Program-made: the position numbers and the translations under genes
NCBI GenBank assembly: GCA_949316235.1
Contig: OX438742.1
Span: forward strand, 33,362,853 to 33,426,852
Source of the DNA: Oegoconia quadripuncta
Lineage: Eukaryota; Arthropoda; Insecta; Lepidoptera; Autostichidae
DNA: 64,000 nt
Direction of reading: 5' to 3'
In this document: positions 48,901 through 52,590 of the stretch, piece after piece
Position numbering within the stretch: position 1 is the stretch's first letter
Layout of the letters: each line of letters starts with the position of its first letter
Notes under the pieces: generated by a model
Seen by the model: only the letters and a program-made list of their open reading frames with translations
Database searches by the model: none
What the model was told of the DNA's origin: nothing

Positions 48901-51775
48901 AAGAATGCCCAAAAATTTACTACTATTAGTTGCAAGGATGAAAAAAATTCGCATGAAGGGGCTTGTTGGGTAACGTAATAGTAGTTTAAAAATAATATTT
49001 AGATTCCGAGGTGAGATATGAGCTCCTGTAAATATCCAATCGTGTCAACAAATAATATGAAAAGTATCAGAATATCTGCTTTCAGGAACGTCTTATGTCG
49101 AACAAGATGCCTTCACAAGTTTTTGAGATATCCGGAATTTTCAGATACCAAGTAACTCAATTTGTCGGTCGGTAAAATAAGCCGTAGCTCAAAGAGGTTA
49201 GGTTGAAAATTGAAGATATGCAACATATAAATATAAGTTTTGTGATCAATACTCTGTTCCTCAGTAATGTTGTATGTAACCATTGATGTGTCGATATTGC
49301 TTCACTATTTCACAGATAGCTTTGACCCATAGATATGTTACAGGGCGACCAAAGCGAGCTGAATCTTTGACATTAAAACACACAGAACATTGGAAATACC
49401 GAATGGCGGGAAATAGCTTTTAAATTTTATTTTTAATTTCCACAATGTCATGTTCAAATGTACCAAACTTACTCAGTTGGTGGAAATTATTAGACATTTG
49501 ATTACAACTGCTACGTACAGATTACAAAAAGTTTTTTTCTCAAACATGCTTGGAAATTAGACCATTATTTTAACAACCTTCTTTTACATGCTATAGTGGT
49601 CAAATCCTTATCTGTGGTTTTTAGCGGCCGAATAAATCTATCTGCCGTGTAATTTAAAAATGGAACTATTCTTTTTACTCCGAAACACGGTAACCACGGA
49701 GATAAGTTTCGACCTCCGAGGAATAGAATGCTGTTTGACAAAAAAATAAAAATATTTTGGCGTGCGAAAAATTATTGTTGTTCGCCATTAATTTTGTTTG
49801 GGATTTAATAATTGAGTCGATAATTTGACAAAATGAGTTCAAGAGAAGGAAGTAAATGTGTTGAACATACTTTGACGCCACCTGAAATTCAAGATGTGGC
49901 AAGAGCTGTAATAGAATACTTGTTGCCGCCAAAATTTGTTCTACATGCTACTTAGTACGTCCGCGCATTATTTGAGTGACGTATATAGGTATATGCAGGC
50001 TTATACAAGTCTTAGCTTCAACCAGACTTTAATGAACCCTACGTACACGTTCGTCTATCAACGCCTCTTTTGCCAGCCGCTGCAGTAATGTACTATACGT
50101 CTTGCATAAGAAAAAACGATTCCCCGATCTATTACTTTGTTTTAATTTATTACTGCAATGTGCTGGGCTGGAAGGTCTGGTTGGTACAAATTATACCAGT
50201 ACATCAAAATATAAAACCAAAGGAACATGCGAATTATGCGAAGTATGCATGTGTTTTTTTTTTTGTGATGAATAAATATCTTTTATGTATTTATTTAATT
50301 TAATTTTCCCCCAATACGCCATTTCCTTTTCGTCACGTGATATCGACAAAGGTTACAAGTTATGTCCATTGAACCAATCCTATCTTGTTTACTTAATCTT
50401 CACAGGAGGTCTACTTTACGGACGTTATACGTATTAGGTACAGTCCAATAAATATTTTAAGTTACTACGCGGTTTGTGTAAGTGTCGGAACATATGAAAA
50501 TTCATGATTAATTGTAAGAAAATTTCACTGCGCTGAAGTTTTTCCAATTACTTAAAATAAAGCAACTAAATAACATTTTTTTATTTAATTTTTCACCACA
50601 GATATAATATAAAATTTAAGGTTGACTGAAAAACATTTACAAGAGAAGCAACTGAAATTGTAAATGTTTTGTTTTTACATTTACATTAAAAATAATCATA
50701 ATCTTGTCAGTGTACGTAATGTATGGAATAAACTGATGTCATAAGTTTGATGGAATCTAACTGTCCTATTATGTTAATTTAAGTAATTAGGAAAGTATTA
50801 GGTAGAATTTTGAATGTCATGATAGGATACAGTGAAAAAAAAACAGCTAATTGTGTGTCTAGATTCCGGTAGTCAATGTTCCGTACAATCAATATTGTTT
50901 TAATGCAGTCCTATAAAAATTCACATAATCAATTTACTTACCCATTCCAACTTTGACGATTGCATTGTACTAACTACTAAAATCACATAATACAGCAGCA
51001 GCAAAACAAAGTTTGTTAAAGCGCTTTCTTTCTACGTATAATATACACTATACAAAGTAATGCAAAGTAATAACTTTTCATCAATATTCACCTTATTTTC
51101 AACGTTTATTTATTTGTCAATTAATTTAAGACTGTATTTGTGCCACCATTTTCTACAAATATACCAAACGGTCTAAGTATGGTGTAACGATTTACAATTC
51201 AAAGAACGTTTTGCCGAAGCATGTTTCGCCGATGACCGAGTACATTACGGAGTTTGTACATGACCAAATTTTTTTATGGGAGCAAAATCCGTAATGTACG
51301 CGGAATTTGGCTAATCATGCTTTTCTCGCGGAAGTTAATATTCAGTTTAACAAGTAGGTAATTCCGGAATAAAATTATGGTGACTCATACTACCATTTAA
51401 TGTTCGGTTTTTAAATTTTTTGAACGGACCATCTAAAAGTCACTAGTAATTCAAATAATTTAGAGTATTTAATTAGCAGCAAAGAATGAAAGCAACACAT
51501 TAACAACTTACCAATAAGTTTTGTAAACATATTTACACGAAAAGTAAAAGATATTAAAATCAAAAATAATCGAATAAAAAGCGTGCCACAACTAATAGTA
51601 AATAAGTGATATTTACCACAACTTCCGACAGCACAAACGGGAAAATGCAATCTCCCGTTTCGCGATTGGAATTTCTCCGCCTATTACTCTCATCCTCCGA
51701 GTCCGAAGCGTGGAAGGACAATCTGTTACCGGCAGGGTTAGGGTCGCTCAGTCTGAGCCTTAAATCGCGACGCAT
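12659..51775 (-). CDS. ARHGEF17: Rho guanine-nucleotide exchange factor, ARHGEF17-like (17 exons, 1040 aa)
   Basis: Activates Rho GTPases by GDP/GTP exchange; acts at the cytoskeleton. CDS = complement of 51617-51775, 34500-34577, 24539-24721, 24145-24373, 23519-23831, 23342-23433, 23021-23243, 22853-22944, 21495-21625, 21098-21258, 20560-20999, 19715-19895, 18785-18852, 18100-18236, 17147-17324, 14358-14528 and 12659-12945. All junctions are GT-AG and phases match throughout. DH domain at about 58-250 (ELYETEKSYVEAL; LIKPVQKFPSYKLLLQRL). PH-like domain at about 265-456 (DRALFLFNDTLLIT, then TTWEELITETKQKL) with a helical insert at 352-420. Beta-propeller at about 475-1040 (VCNSDGYVGQVC; MWLGTEDGCIHVY; GCDDIIRQHKAACLRVTALL; terminal STNHLLLWRV) interrupted by a Ser/Asp-rich linker at 555-700. 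These strings match vertebrate ARHGEF17 closely. The long vertebrate N-terminal extension is absent; only 53 residues precede exon 2. The start ATG 51775 has two in-frame stops just upstream and an AAAATG context. Confidence 0.93.
13363..13742. mobile_element. Long fold-back MITE in intron 16
   Basis: About 380 bp formed almost entirely by two inverted arms of roughly 180 bp. The left end begins TATACAGGGTGAAATTTAAT; the right end finishes AATAAAATTCACCCTATA. Both arms carry 'TTACGAACAACTTTCCC', 'AAAGTAAAC' and 'CCACCTTTAGTATG'. No coding capacity. The CAGGGTG-type ends are seen in several insect DNA-transposon families, so the superfamily is left open. Transcription of the host intron would give a long hairpin. 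Confidence 0.88.
14358..14528 (-). CDS. ARHGEF17: ARHGEF17-like exon 16 (residues 889-946, propeller)
   Basis: Encodes GCDDIIRQHKAACLRVTALL followed by DTLWVGTSAGVLLTAPL. This is the best conserved part of the gene, nearly identical to the vertebrate string as I know it. GC-rich relative to the flanking introns. Acceptor TTCTAG, donor GTAACT. Confidence 0.95.
15178..15412 (-). mobile_element. tRNA-derived SINE, family A, intron 15
   Basis: Read on the minus strand: a tRNA-like head (GGTGTAGTGGATAGTGACC, then GGGTTCGAATCCCGC as box B), a body with 'GTGTGATGAATACGAACATTTATTCCCGAGTCATGG', and a tail 'GTATCCATAGTACAAGCTTTG...GGGACTAGATGATTGG' ending in an A/T-rich (TTTA)n tract. One of the most complete copies in the window. 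Confidence 0.85.
16140..16443. other. GC-rich island inside intron 15
   Basis: A 300-bp patch much richer in GC and CpG than its surroundings, with repeated GCGCG words (for example near 16260-16300 and 16382-16410). The 100-codon plus-strand frame it contains has no recognisable motif. It may be an alternative promoter for a short propeller-only transcript or part of an unrecognised mobile element; the sequence alone does not decide. Confidence 0.35.
17147..17324 (-). CDS. ARHGEF17: ARHGEF17-like exon 15 (residues 830-889, propeller)
   Basis: VDETFQISSETKPISHMAVA, GGVIWLSLHNAAQLRCYNAA and NITPQVTKML. A typical propeller blade (W-(L/V)-S-L then L-x-(C)-Y). Acceptor TTTCAG, donor GTAATT. Confidence 0.93.
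18100..18236 (-). CDS. ARHGEF17: ARHGEF17-like exon 14 (residues 784-829, propeller)
   Basis: GTGSSPVGSMLLSSGKLWCA, then IKIINPHTLQ. Matches the family's 'G-x-G-S-P-(I/V)-x-x-M-x-x-x-x-G-(R/K)-L-W-C' blade and ends on the 'P-x-T-L-Q' turn before donor GTAATA. Confidence 0.93.
18379..18686. mobile_element. MITE with 30-bp TIRs in intron 13
   Basis: 308-bp element with ends AGGCCCGTATTAATAAACCA and TGGTTTATTAATACGGGCCT, exact inverted repeats. Inside, the module 'TTAATAAAC...CTCAAGA' recurs several times in direct and inverted orientation. It occupies over half of the 548-bp intron between exons 14 and 13. No coding capacity. Confidence 0.88.
18785..18852 (-). CDS. ARHGEF17: ARHGEF17-like exon 13 (residues 761-784, propeller)
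   Basis: 68-bp micro-exon encoding YMEGKVFVALGNGDLVVYCR. The N-G-(D/E)-L-V-V-Y strand is conserved in the family. Acceptor TTACAG, donor GTAAAT. Confidence 0.92.
18907..19070 (-). mobile_element. SINE family A copy, degraded, intron 12
   Basis: Minus-strand copy with box B-like GGGTTCGAATCTTGC, the 'GTGTGATAAATACGAACAT' body word and the 'TATCTAGAATTTATAG...GGGACCAGAT' tail. The 5' tRNA head is replaced by unrelated sequence. Confidence 0.72.
19441..19620. repeat. Dispersed repeat fragment, intron 12
   Basis: Contains 'GGCCAGACATGGCTAAGAA' and 'GGACATTCAGACAGACATACACA', words shared in arrangement with 62.6-62.73 kb ('CAAACATGGCTCAGAACC', 'GGACACATACACACA'). Probably the degenerate end of a common lepidopteran element; family not identified. 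Confidence 0.45.
19715..19895 (-). CDS. ARHGEF17: ARHGEF17-like exon 12 (residues 701-761, propeller)
   Basis: MWLGTEDGCIHVYNCLDNIR and then KIKLQHNSGVHSI. The donor chosen is GT|GTGAGT at 19714, because it leaves GT, which with A from exon 13 makes Val and restores S-I-V-Y-M-E-G-K-V-F-V. Confidence 0.93.
20000..20559. other. Intron 11, nothing recognised
   Basis: Together with the sequence from 19896 this is plain AT-rich intron between exons 12 and 11. No repeat, RNA gene or conserved frame was seen. Confidence 0.5.
20560..20999 (-). CDS. ARHGEF17: ARHGEF17-like exon 11 (residues 554-701, disordered linker)
   Basis: The largest exon (440 bp). Low-complexity Ser/Asp segment (six Ser then five Asp at 610-620), followed by Ser/Thr/Pro/His-rich sequence. 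It corresponds to the acidic, disordered loop that splits the propeller in ARHGEF17. Poor conservation is expected here; the boundaries are supported by phase (1 base in, 1 base out). Confidence 0.88.
21098..21258 (-). CDS. ARHGEF17: ARHGEF17-like exon 10 (residues 501-554)
   Basis: VCNSDGYVGQVCVLTLTPKP, then CNGVCNARILCVACIP. First propeller blade, with the very conserved CNSDGYVGQVC motif. Acceptor TTTTCAG, donor GTGAGT. Confidence 0.95.
21495..21625 (-). CDS. ARHGEF17: ARHGEF17-like exon 9 (residues 457-500)
   Basis: Contains FLSPVPIRKTRAGLQFTCAA and ends in DVW before donor GTGAG. The PIRKTRAGLQF(T/S)CAAPTL string is a hallmark of the linker into the ARHGEF17 propeller. Confidence 0.94.
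22322..22597 (+). repeat. 66-bp coding-like tandem repeat in intron 8
   Basis: Two adjacent 66-bp units (about 22466-22531 and 22532-22597) translate in one open plus-strand frame as SKEEKRKQLYHEWFTYLCAT-LQ and SREGERRRLCHEDFAYLFVK-LQ. A third, diverged unit lies at 22322-22381, separated by a fragment of a dispersed repeat (about 22384-22465). The frame has no ATG at its head. It lies antisense in intron 8 of the RhoGEF gene. I do not recognise the protein motif. Confidence 0.55.
22853..22944 (-). CDS. ARHGEF17: ARHGEF17-like exon 8 (residues 426-457, PH-like C-terminus)
   Basis: SGPENLTIIFSKTDKRTTWE then ELITETKQKL: the final strand and C-terminal helix of the PH-like fold, where the Trp is the usual conserved one. 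Flanked by TTTCAG and GTAAAG. Confidence 0.92.
23021..23243 (-). CDS. ARHGEF17: ARHGEF17-like exon 7 (residues 352-426, helical insert)
   Basis: KDENIRRIMHEVQTLTEDVN, then SQLEELVKDMLHNVNKQLSE: a helical, coiled-coil-like insertion inside the PH-like domain, at the same position as in vertebrate ARHGEF17. Donor GTGAGT after ACTTC. Confidence 0.92.
23342..23433 (-). CDS. ARHGEF17: ARHGEF17-like exon 6 (residues 321-352, PH-like)
   Basis: 92 bp encoding NKYKLLMRIALAELDIVK between acceptor TTTCAG and donor GTATGT. This aligns with the KYK-L-W-LPL-x-DIVK strand of the ARHGEF17 PH-like domain. Phases agree with both neighbours. Confidence 0.92.
23519..23831 (-). CDS. ARHGEF17: ARHGEF17-like exon 5 (residues 217-321, DH end and PH start)
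   Basis: PSHPDHKLLLEAQKEVHDLL ends the DH domain. After a Gln/Glu-rich helix, the PH-like domain begins: ADRLFLRHETVTM, then KDRALFLFNDTLLITSVKRR. The 'DRALFLF-D-LL' and 'KR-(S/T)G' features are characteristic of ARHGEF17. Donor GTGAGT. Confidence 0.95.
24145..24373 (-). CDS. ARHGEF17: ARHGEF17-like exon 4 (residues 141-217, DH)
   Basis: FTKPAVMDTYMTFIGN, then SRPAFAKFLDA and the signature DH helix LIKPVQKFPSYKLLLQRLIK. Donor AG|GTCAGT leaves one base, completed by exon 5 to give Asp (HT-D-PSHPDHK). Confidence 0.95.
24539..24721 (-). CDS. ARHGEF17: ARHGEF17-like exon 3 (residues 80-140, DH)
   Basis: 61 codons from acceptor ATTACAG to donor GTAAGT. Contains KYLQPLK, FLVDEIFFQVPGILNVHQVF and the helix EQLRRRLEQWDLQQKVGDVF. 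Matches the DH pattern for the conserved 'DEIF-Q-P-I-L-H' segment. Confidence 0.94.
24779..25262 (-). mobile_element. SINE family A copy split by a MITE
   Basis: The SINE 3' part is at 24779-24860 ('AAATGGATACTAGACATTGG') and the 5' part at about 25165-25262 ('ATAAATGATCATATTCATCACACAAAC', 'CGGGATTCGAAC'), both minus. Between them sits the MITE at 24861-25164. The SINE is therefore older than the MITE insertion. The match to the tRNA head is weak. Confidence 0.65.
24861..25164. mobile_element. TIR MITE, family P (degraded copy)
   Basis: Left end TGAGTTTTTTACCGTAAGGG and 'TTGGGCATATTAATTAAGTG'. The middle shares 'TGTGGAATAGGCTACAAAC' and, reversed, 'CGCCAGTCGCATT' with the better copy at 38.24-38.60 kb. 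The right inverted end survives only as 'CTTCTATTTCACTTACATAATG'. Confidence 0.7.
27011..27140. promoter_or_regulatory. GC-rich patch in intron 2, possible internal promoter
   Basis: Locally GC/CpG-rich sequence with a purine-rich run (GTGTGAGAGGAGAGGGGGGC) in otherwise AT-rich intron. It could drive a transcript lacking exons 1-2, but no start site, TATA or initiator is convincing. It is listed as a compositional anomaly only. Confidence 0.25.
28053..28293 (+). mobile_element. Non-autonomous Helitron-like repeat, 3' end
   Basis: A widespread insect repeat pattern: (TGTT/TGTTTGTT)n tract, 'CGAAACGGATGAACGGATTA', 'GATACTTTTTATCCCG', then 'GGCGAAGCCGCGGGTGGAAAGCTAGT'. The end has a short GC hairpin (gaagccgcggg) followed by CTAG, as in Helitron 3' termini. 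No coding sequence. Confidence 0.6.
28445..28567 (-). mobile_element. SINE family A copy, 3'-truncated
   Basis: Minus strand: GATAGTGACCCTGTCAGCGA, box B 'GGGTTCGAACTCCGCG', 'GTAAGTGTTTGTGAGATGAA', 'CATGGGTATTTTATAAATAT'. The tail beyond this is missing. Confidence 0.75.
30983..31131 (+). mobile_element. 5'-truncated LINE 3' end
   Basis: Reads LGIFKSRVNRHLLGSRASSS then TTSSLSIR-stop, the C-terminal end of a LINE ORF2. The 3' UTR 'GATTGTGATCAAACGCG' and a short A-run follow. The same 3' end word is inserted in the MITE at 43.8 kb. Upstream coding sequence is absent. Confidence 0.65.
31515..31625 (-). repeat. Dispersed repeat family D fragment
   Basis: Contains 'GTCCGCTGCTGTATATAGGC' and 'AAGCGGCCTGTAACCAGCGAC'. 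Related fragments lie at 3531-3600 (+), 40368-40460 (-) and 44230-44305 (+). In intact lepidopteran copies, as I know them, a (GAT)n tail follows the 'CAGTGGACGTC' word; the 40.4 and 44.3 kb copies show it. Confidence 0.6.
31850..32120 (-). pseudogene. RTE-type LINE ORF remnant
   Basis: The minus strand translates as DRATNERTIEEIRRKTKLAG, WITDLQWQGVEHIAR-stop, then VLEWRPYTGKRSVGIPPTT-stop-TDDH. This is the C-terminal region of RTE-like proteins (usual pattern W-x-G-H-I-A-R then EWRPR-x-GKR-x-x-GRP-x-x-R-W-x-D-D). Two stops and several lost residues make it a relic. Confidence 0.75.
32572..33508 (+). mobile_element. Old mariner relic (937 bp)
   Basis: Degraded TIRs: left CACTGAAAGTTCTGCG (from 32574) and right CGCAAAACCTTCAGTG, inverted. 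Between them are frame-shifted pieces of a mariner transposase (next entry). At 937 bp it is shorter than a typical 1.3-kb mariner, so the N-terminal coding part has been lost. It sits in intron 2. Confidence 0.8.
32764..33450 (+). pseudogene. Mariner transposase pseudogene
   Basis: In successive frames: RWIPHELTPEKVRTRVDWCK, then a stop where the first catalytic Asp is expected, WVFEGDSKPKLRQARSVS, LVEQKTANAEWYTIISLP, then TANKTKLFSASEKVEVVTHP, and finally WFDRMKKCLKCNGEYF before a stop. The WIPHELT motif is clear. The first catalytic motif is destroyed and the third site reads SPDQQHA instead of SPD-x-x-x-x-D. At least three frame changes. It represents a different mariner lineage from the 41.8-kb copy. 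Confidence 0.82.
34500..34577 (-). CDS. ARHGEF17: ARHGEF17-like exon 2 (residues 54-79, DH helix 1)
   Basis: 78-bp exon after acceptor TTTTTACAG with donor GTAAG. It encodes HVVVELYETEKSYVEALEI, the conserved first helix of the DH domain (E-L-x-x-T-E-x-x-Y-V). It is phase 0 on both sides, so skipping it would keep frame but remove the GTPase-contacting helix. Confidence 0.92.
35621..35740 (+). repeat. Dispersed repeat family C copy
   Basis: 'TTGACCTCAATCACGCCTGATG' and 'AAGTGAAGATAAGAC' head of an abundant lepidopteran element. Other copies: 22384-22465 (+), 36083-36250 (-), 47155-47370 (+), 56585-56740 (+) and a trace at 9187-9240 (+). Confidence 0.65.
36083..36250 (-). repeat. Dispersed repeat family C copy
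   Basis: Minus-strand copy: 'ACACCTGATGTTAAGTTAAGATGGGGC', an internal 'GGTAGCG...CCCGAAAACCCC', 'GGCAACCGGAACATAACA', and a 3' part with 'CGGCAGACTTAGTTAAGATGG'. Layout is the same as the copy at 47.16 kb. Confidence 0.68.
36864..36980 (-). mobile_element. SINE family A copy, degraded
   Basis: Minus strand 'GTTGTGGGTTCGAATCCAGC' (box B), 'AAATGTTTTTGTGATACATA', 'ATATTTATGTA'. The tRNA 5' head is diverged. Confidence 0.65.
37387..37530 (+). mobile_element. SINE family A-like copy, diverged
   Basis: 'TTTGGTGGTAGTGGTTACAAACG' head, 'CGCGGGTATCCCGCTAGGGG', 'GTATGTAGAATAAGGACATTTACCCGAGTTATGGATG'. The same order of blocks as family A but more diverged. It runs straight into the palindrome at 37523. 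Confidence 0.6.
37523..37588. repeat. 66-bp near-perfect palindrome
   Basis: Arms of 32 bases starting TTAGTCCCGATGTATTGAT with a single A/C mismatch and a 2-base centre (AG). It lies between two SINE copies, and the arm starts with the 'TTAGTCCC' end word of the SINE tail. It may be a fold-back of SINE tail sequence formed during repair or replication. Confidence 0.9.
37628..37862 (+). mobile_element. tRNA-derived SINE, family A, full length with box B deletion
   Basis: Starts ACGACCGATTGGTGTAGTGG, runs through the body and tail, and ends in a TTTA-rich tract. Relative to the 39.15-kb copy, about 11 bases around box B are missing ('AACGACGAATCCCGC'), so the internal pol III promoter is broken. 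Confidence 0.83.
37979..38830. mobile_element. Dispersed element G, interrupted by a MITE
   Basis: One end 'TATAGTTTTGCCATGTCTGTCTG', the other 'GGCCCGACACTCACTTGGCC'. This is an abundant lepidopteran element; a second copy, in opposite orientation, lies at 61.59-62.15 kb ('GGGCCACGCGCAATGTAGGG', 'AAACTATAAGGGTTCC'). The middle is split by the MITE at 38235-38601. Non-coding; superfamily not determined. Confidence 0.65.
38235..38601. mobile_element. TIR MITE, family P (complete copy)
   Basis: About 85-bp terminal inverted repeats: left TGAGTTTTTTTACCGTAACG with 'TTGGGCATATTAGGTAAGTGAAATAGAAG'; right 'CTTCTATTTCACTTACCAAATATGCCC' and TACGGTAAAAAAACTCA. The internal 200 bp is shared with the degraded copy at 24.86 kb. 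It is inserted into element G. Confidence 0.85.
39153..39355 (+). mobile_element. tRNA-derived SINE, family A, 3'-truncated
   Basis: 'ACGACCGGTTGGTGTAGTGG', intact box B (GCGGGTTCGAATCAAGC), body and tail to 'TTTGGGACTAGATGATGG'. The terminal TTTA tract is missing. The box A/B head is the best preserved of the family in this window. Confidence 0.83.
39529..39980 (+). pseudogene. Tyrosine-recombinase-like protein, N-terminal part, broken
   Basis: Begins MDEVLLNSTPEEISTV. A 2-base insertion follows, then AREVTENLLPTKSRSLYNKA-YDNFMAWK, a stop and an insertion carrying a 15-bp-stem hairpin (39681-39714). It resumes SENVLLAYFQSLHGKFKPSS-LW and DISKYAKLLAFLKRKFEV, and after another shift KKAQTFSLDYLKTSIDEASD. 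This matches, from memory, the core-binding (SAM-like) region of a large insect/lepidopteran family of tyrosine recombinases related to Crypton-type elements. The catalytic half is absent. Confidence 0.6.
40368..40460 (-). repeat. Dispersed repeat family D fragment with (ATC)n
   Basis: (ATC)5 followed by 'CCACAGGACTGGCCGGTTGGAAGCGGCCTGC' and 'CGACCTTTGTCAGGTCGT'. Minus-strand reading ends in the (GAT)n tail typical of this family. Confidence 0.65.
40485..40908 (+). repeat. 212-bp tandem duplication
   Basis: Unit 1 (40485-40696) and unit 2 (40697-40908) both start CGCGTCAACCGCAAAGCTGG and contain 'CTACTACATAAATAGAAAAG', 'CCCTTATTGTGTAAACCCGA' and 'CCTCACTCTATGCCTGATAA'. They differ at only a handful of positions over about 205 aligned bases, so the duplication is young. 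No coding potential. Confidence 0.92.
41956..43108 (+). pseudogene. Mariner transposase, two stops plus C-terminal insertion
   Basis: DD34D transposase; without the insertion the frame is 338 codons, the usual mariner size. ATG 41956; N-terminal HTH region with PRGRPKTLVDND; WVPHELND. TAA at 42325-42327 and TGA at 42439-42441 are in-frame stops. There is no frameshift before 42953. The catalytic triad is intact at residues 150 (CDEKW), 242 (LHDNTRPH) and 277 (SPDLALTDYYFF), with 34 residues between the last two. The 130-bp insertion at 42954 separates RCIDC from its original end, which resumes at 43084 and reaches the TAA at 43106-43108. The sequence type resembles the cecropia subfamily. Confidence 0.93.
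42954..43083 (+). mobile_element. Dispersed repeat inserted in mariner, 6-bp target duplication
   Basis: 130 bp beginning with a T-run, then 'ATGAGAGAGCGGCAAACGAG' and 'GGGTCACCTGATGGAAAGTA', a very common lepidopteran repeat whose family I cannot name safely. Flanked by TTGCAT (42948-42953 and 43084-43089). Removing it with one target copy restores the transposase frame exactly. Confidence 0.85.
43633..43965. mobile_element. Mariner-TIR MITE 1, with nested LINE tail
   Basis: TA duplication at 43631-43632 and 43966-43967. Ends TTAGGTCCTTACCTATGAAA and (right, plus strand) AAAAGACCCAA. The internal sequence matches, reversed, the copy at 62.74 kb but has a large deletion near its right end. 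A 77-bp LINE tail is inserted at 43836-43912. Confidence 0.82.
43836..43912 (+). mobile_element. 5'-truncated LINE tail with poly-A
   Basis: 'ATCTTCGGCTACATCGTCAC' and 'GTGAGATTGTAGTCAAACGC' followed by an A-run. Flanked by AATC (43832-43835 and 43913-43916). Same 3' end as the insert at 30.98-31.13 kb. Confidence 0.72.
44230..44305 (+). repeat. Dispersed repeat family D fragment
   Basis: 'GCGTCCAACCGGTCGCTTTGGGAGGCCTATGTTCAGTAGTGGATG' followed by (ATG)4. Plus orientation. Confidence 0.6.
47155..47370 (+). repeat. Dispersed repeat family C, longest copy
   Basis: 'TTTATGCACAACGGATTTGC', 'CACACCTGATGTTAAGTGAA', 'GATGAGGCCGAAGGTGAAAG', 'CAACCGGAACACAACAATAC' and 'GACGGCAGATTTAGATAAGATGGTGG'. 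No frame is open through it. Confidence 0.7.
49833..49955 (+). pseudogene. Possible second tyrosine-recombinase N-terminal fragment
   Basis: Short frame of 40 codons: MSSREGSKCVEHTLTPPEIQ, DVARAVIEYLLPPK, then divergence and TAG. The pattern TP-x-E-I-x-x-V-A-R-x-V-x-x-x-LLP-x-K matches the start of the fragment at 39.53 kb. Short and therefore uncertain; it could be a chance frame inside other repeat DNA. Confidence 0.4.
51617..51775 (-). CDS. ARHGEF17: ARHGEF17-like exon 1 (residues 1-53)
   Basis: Starts at ATG 51775 (MRRDLRLRLSDPNPAGNRLS), followed by a Ser/Asp/Glu/Arg-rich, probably disordered stretch, and ends VLSEVV before donor GTAAAT. Upstream in-frame TAA codons support this as the initiating exon. 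The exon ends on a codon boundary and joins exon 2 in phase 0. Confidence 0.8.
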
Positions 51776-52433
51776 TTTGAATTTATCCAATGCTTATTAA
51801 TGTAATGATGTCCGATGTGTCAATAATTTTGACGGTGTTATTGGAGGAGCTAAGTTGTGTAGCATCATCGCTATTTAGGAAACATGAAAACAAATTCAAT
51901 TAACAGTGGCATGACGATCTCCTAAACGTAATTACAACTTGTCTATATTATACCCATTCAATACTTCGACACTTAGATGGACGGACAATGAAGTTCAACC
52001 AGTATCTTATTAGCTCGTAAAATCCCGAAGTAAACGCTGGATTTCTCAGAAATATGTTTACGTAATTTACAGGTAACTTTTTCAGTTTAGGTACTCGCAC
52101 TGTTATCTTTTGGTGTTTATCGGAAGAGTTACAGTTAGCATCGGAAGTAAATAATGTCGCGACGTTTCAATTGGTGAACTTTTCACAAATTTAGGCCTCT
52201 TTATTACAGGATGTGACGTAATTATTCCACTTTTAAGTCAGTGGTCAACATTTGTACTTATGAAGTTCTGGCGTTGCTTTGTTATTGCGTATAATTTGTT
52301 GTGCGTTGATTGAATAGTTTATCAGAATGCTTACCATACTAGAGAAAATTATCAAAAGTAATATGCATCTTAGTTACCTGAGTAAGCACAGTAGACGTTA
52401 TTCGTATTACGTATCGGAGTTGCAATGGATATC

Positions 52434-52590
52434 AAATTACACTACTCCGAAACACGTTTGACCGAAGAAGGGTTGATCGAATTCCGAGTACATTGCGGAG
52501 TTTGTTCATCATTAAAATTTTTAATTAAAACCAACTCCGCAATGAACTGAGTTCTTGTAGGTAGGTTCTGGGGTAGTGTAATTCGGATAC
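52434..52590. mobile_element. Small fold-back element
   Basis: 'AAATTACACTACTCCGAAAC' near the left end and 'GGGGTAGTGTAATTCGG' at the right are inverted. The inner arm 'CCGAGTACATTGCGGAGTTTGTTCAT' is inverted against 'CCAACTCCGCAATGAACTGAG'. A relative at about 51205-51325 has the same 'CCGAGTACATT(A/G)CGGAGTTTGT' core. Confidence 0.6.

Larger units (their letters stand above)
34578..51616 (-). other. Intron 1 of ARHGEF17-like gene (17 kb)
   Basis: A long first intron rich in nested mobile elements (36.0-43.97 kb). It also holds a GC-rich segment just upstream of exon 2 (about 34.83-35.06 kb), which may be repeat or alternative promoter. The stretches 44.4-47.1 and 47.4-49.8 kb are AT-rich with no recognised gene; short frames there (for example 47902-48247, minus) have no familiar motif. 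Confidence 0.7.

Noticed and set aside
51776..51790. RhoGEF start at 51790 (MDKFK)
   Set aside because: The codon there is TTG, not ATG. The first ATG is at 51775, with in-frame TAA codons just upstream.
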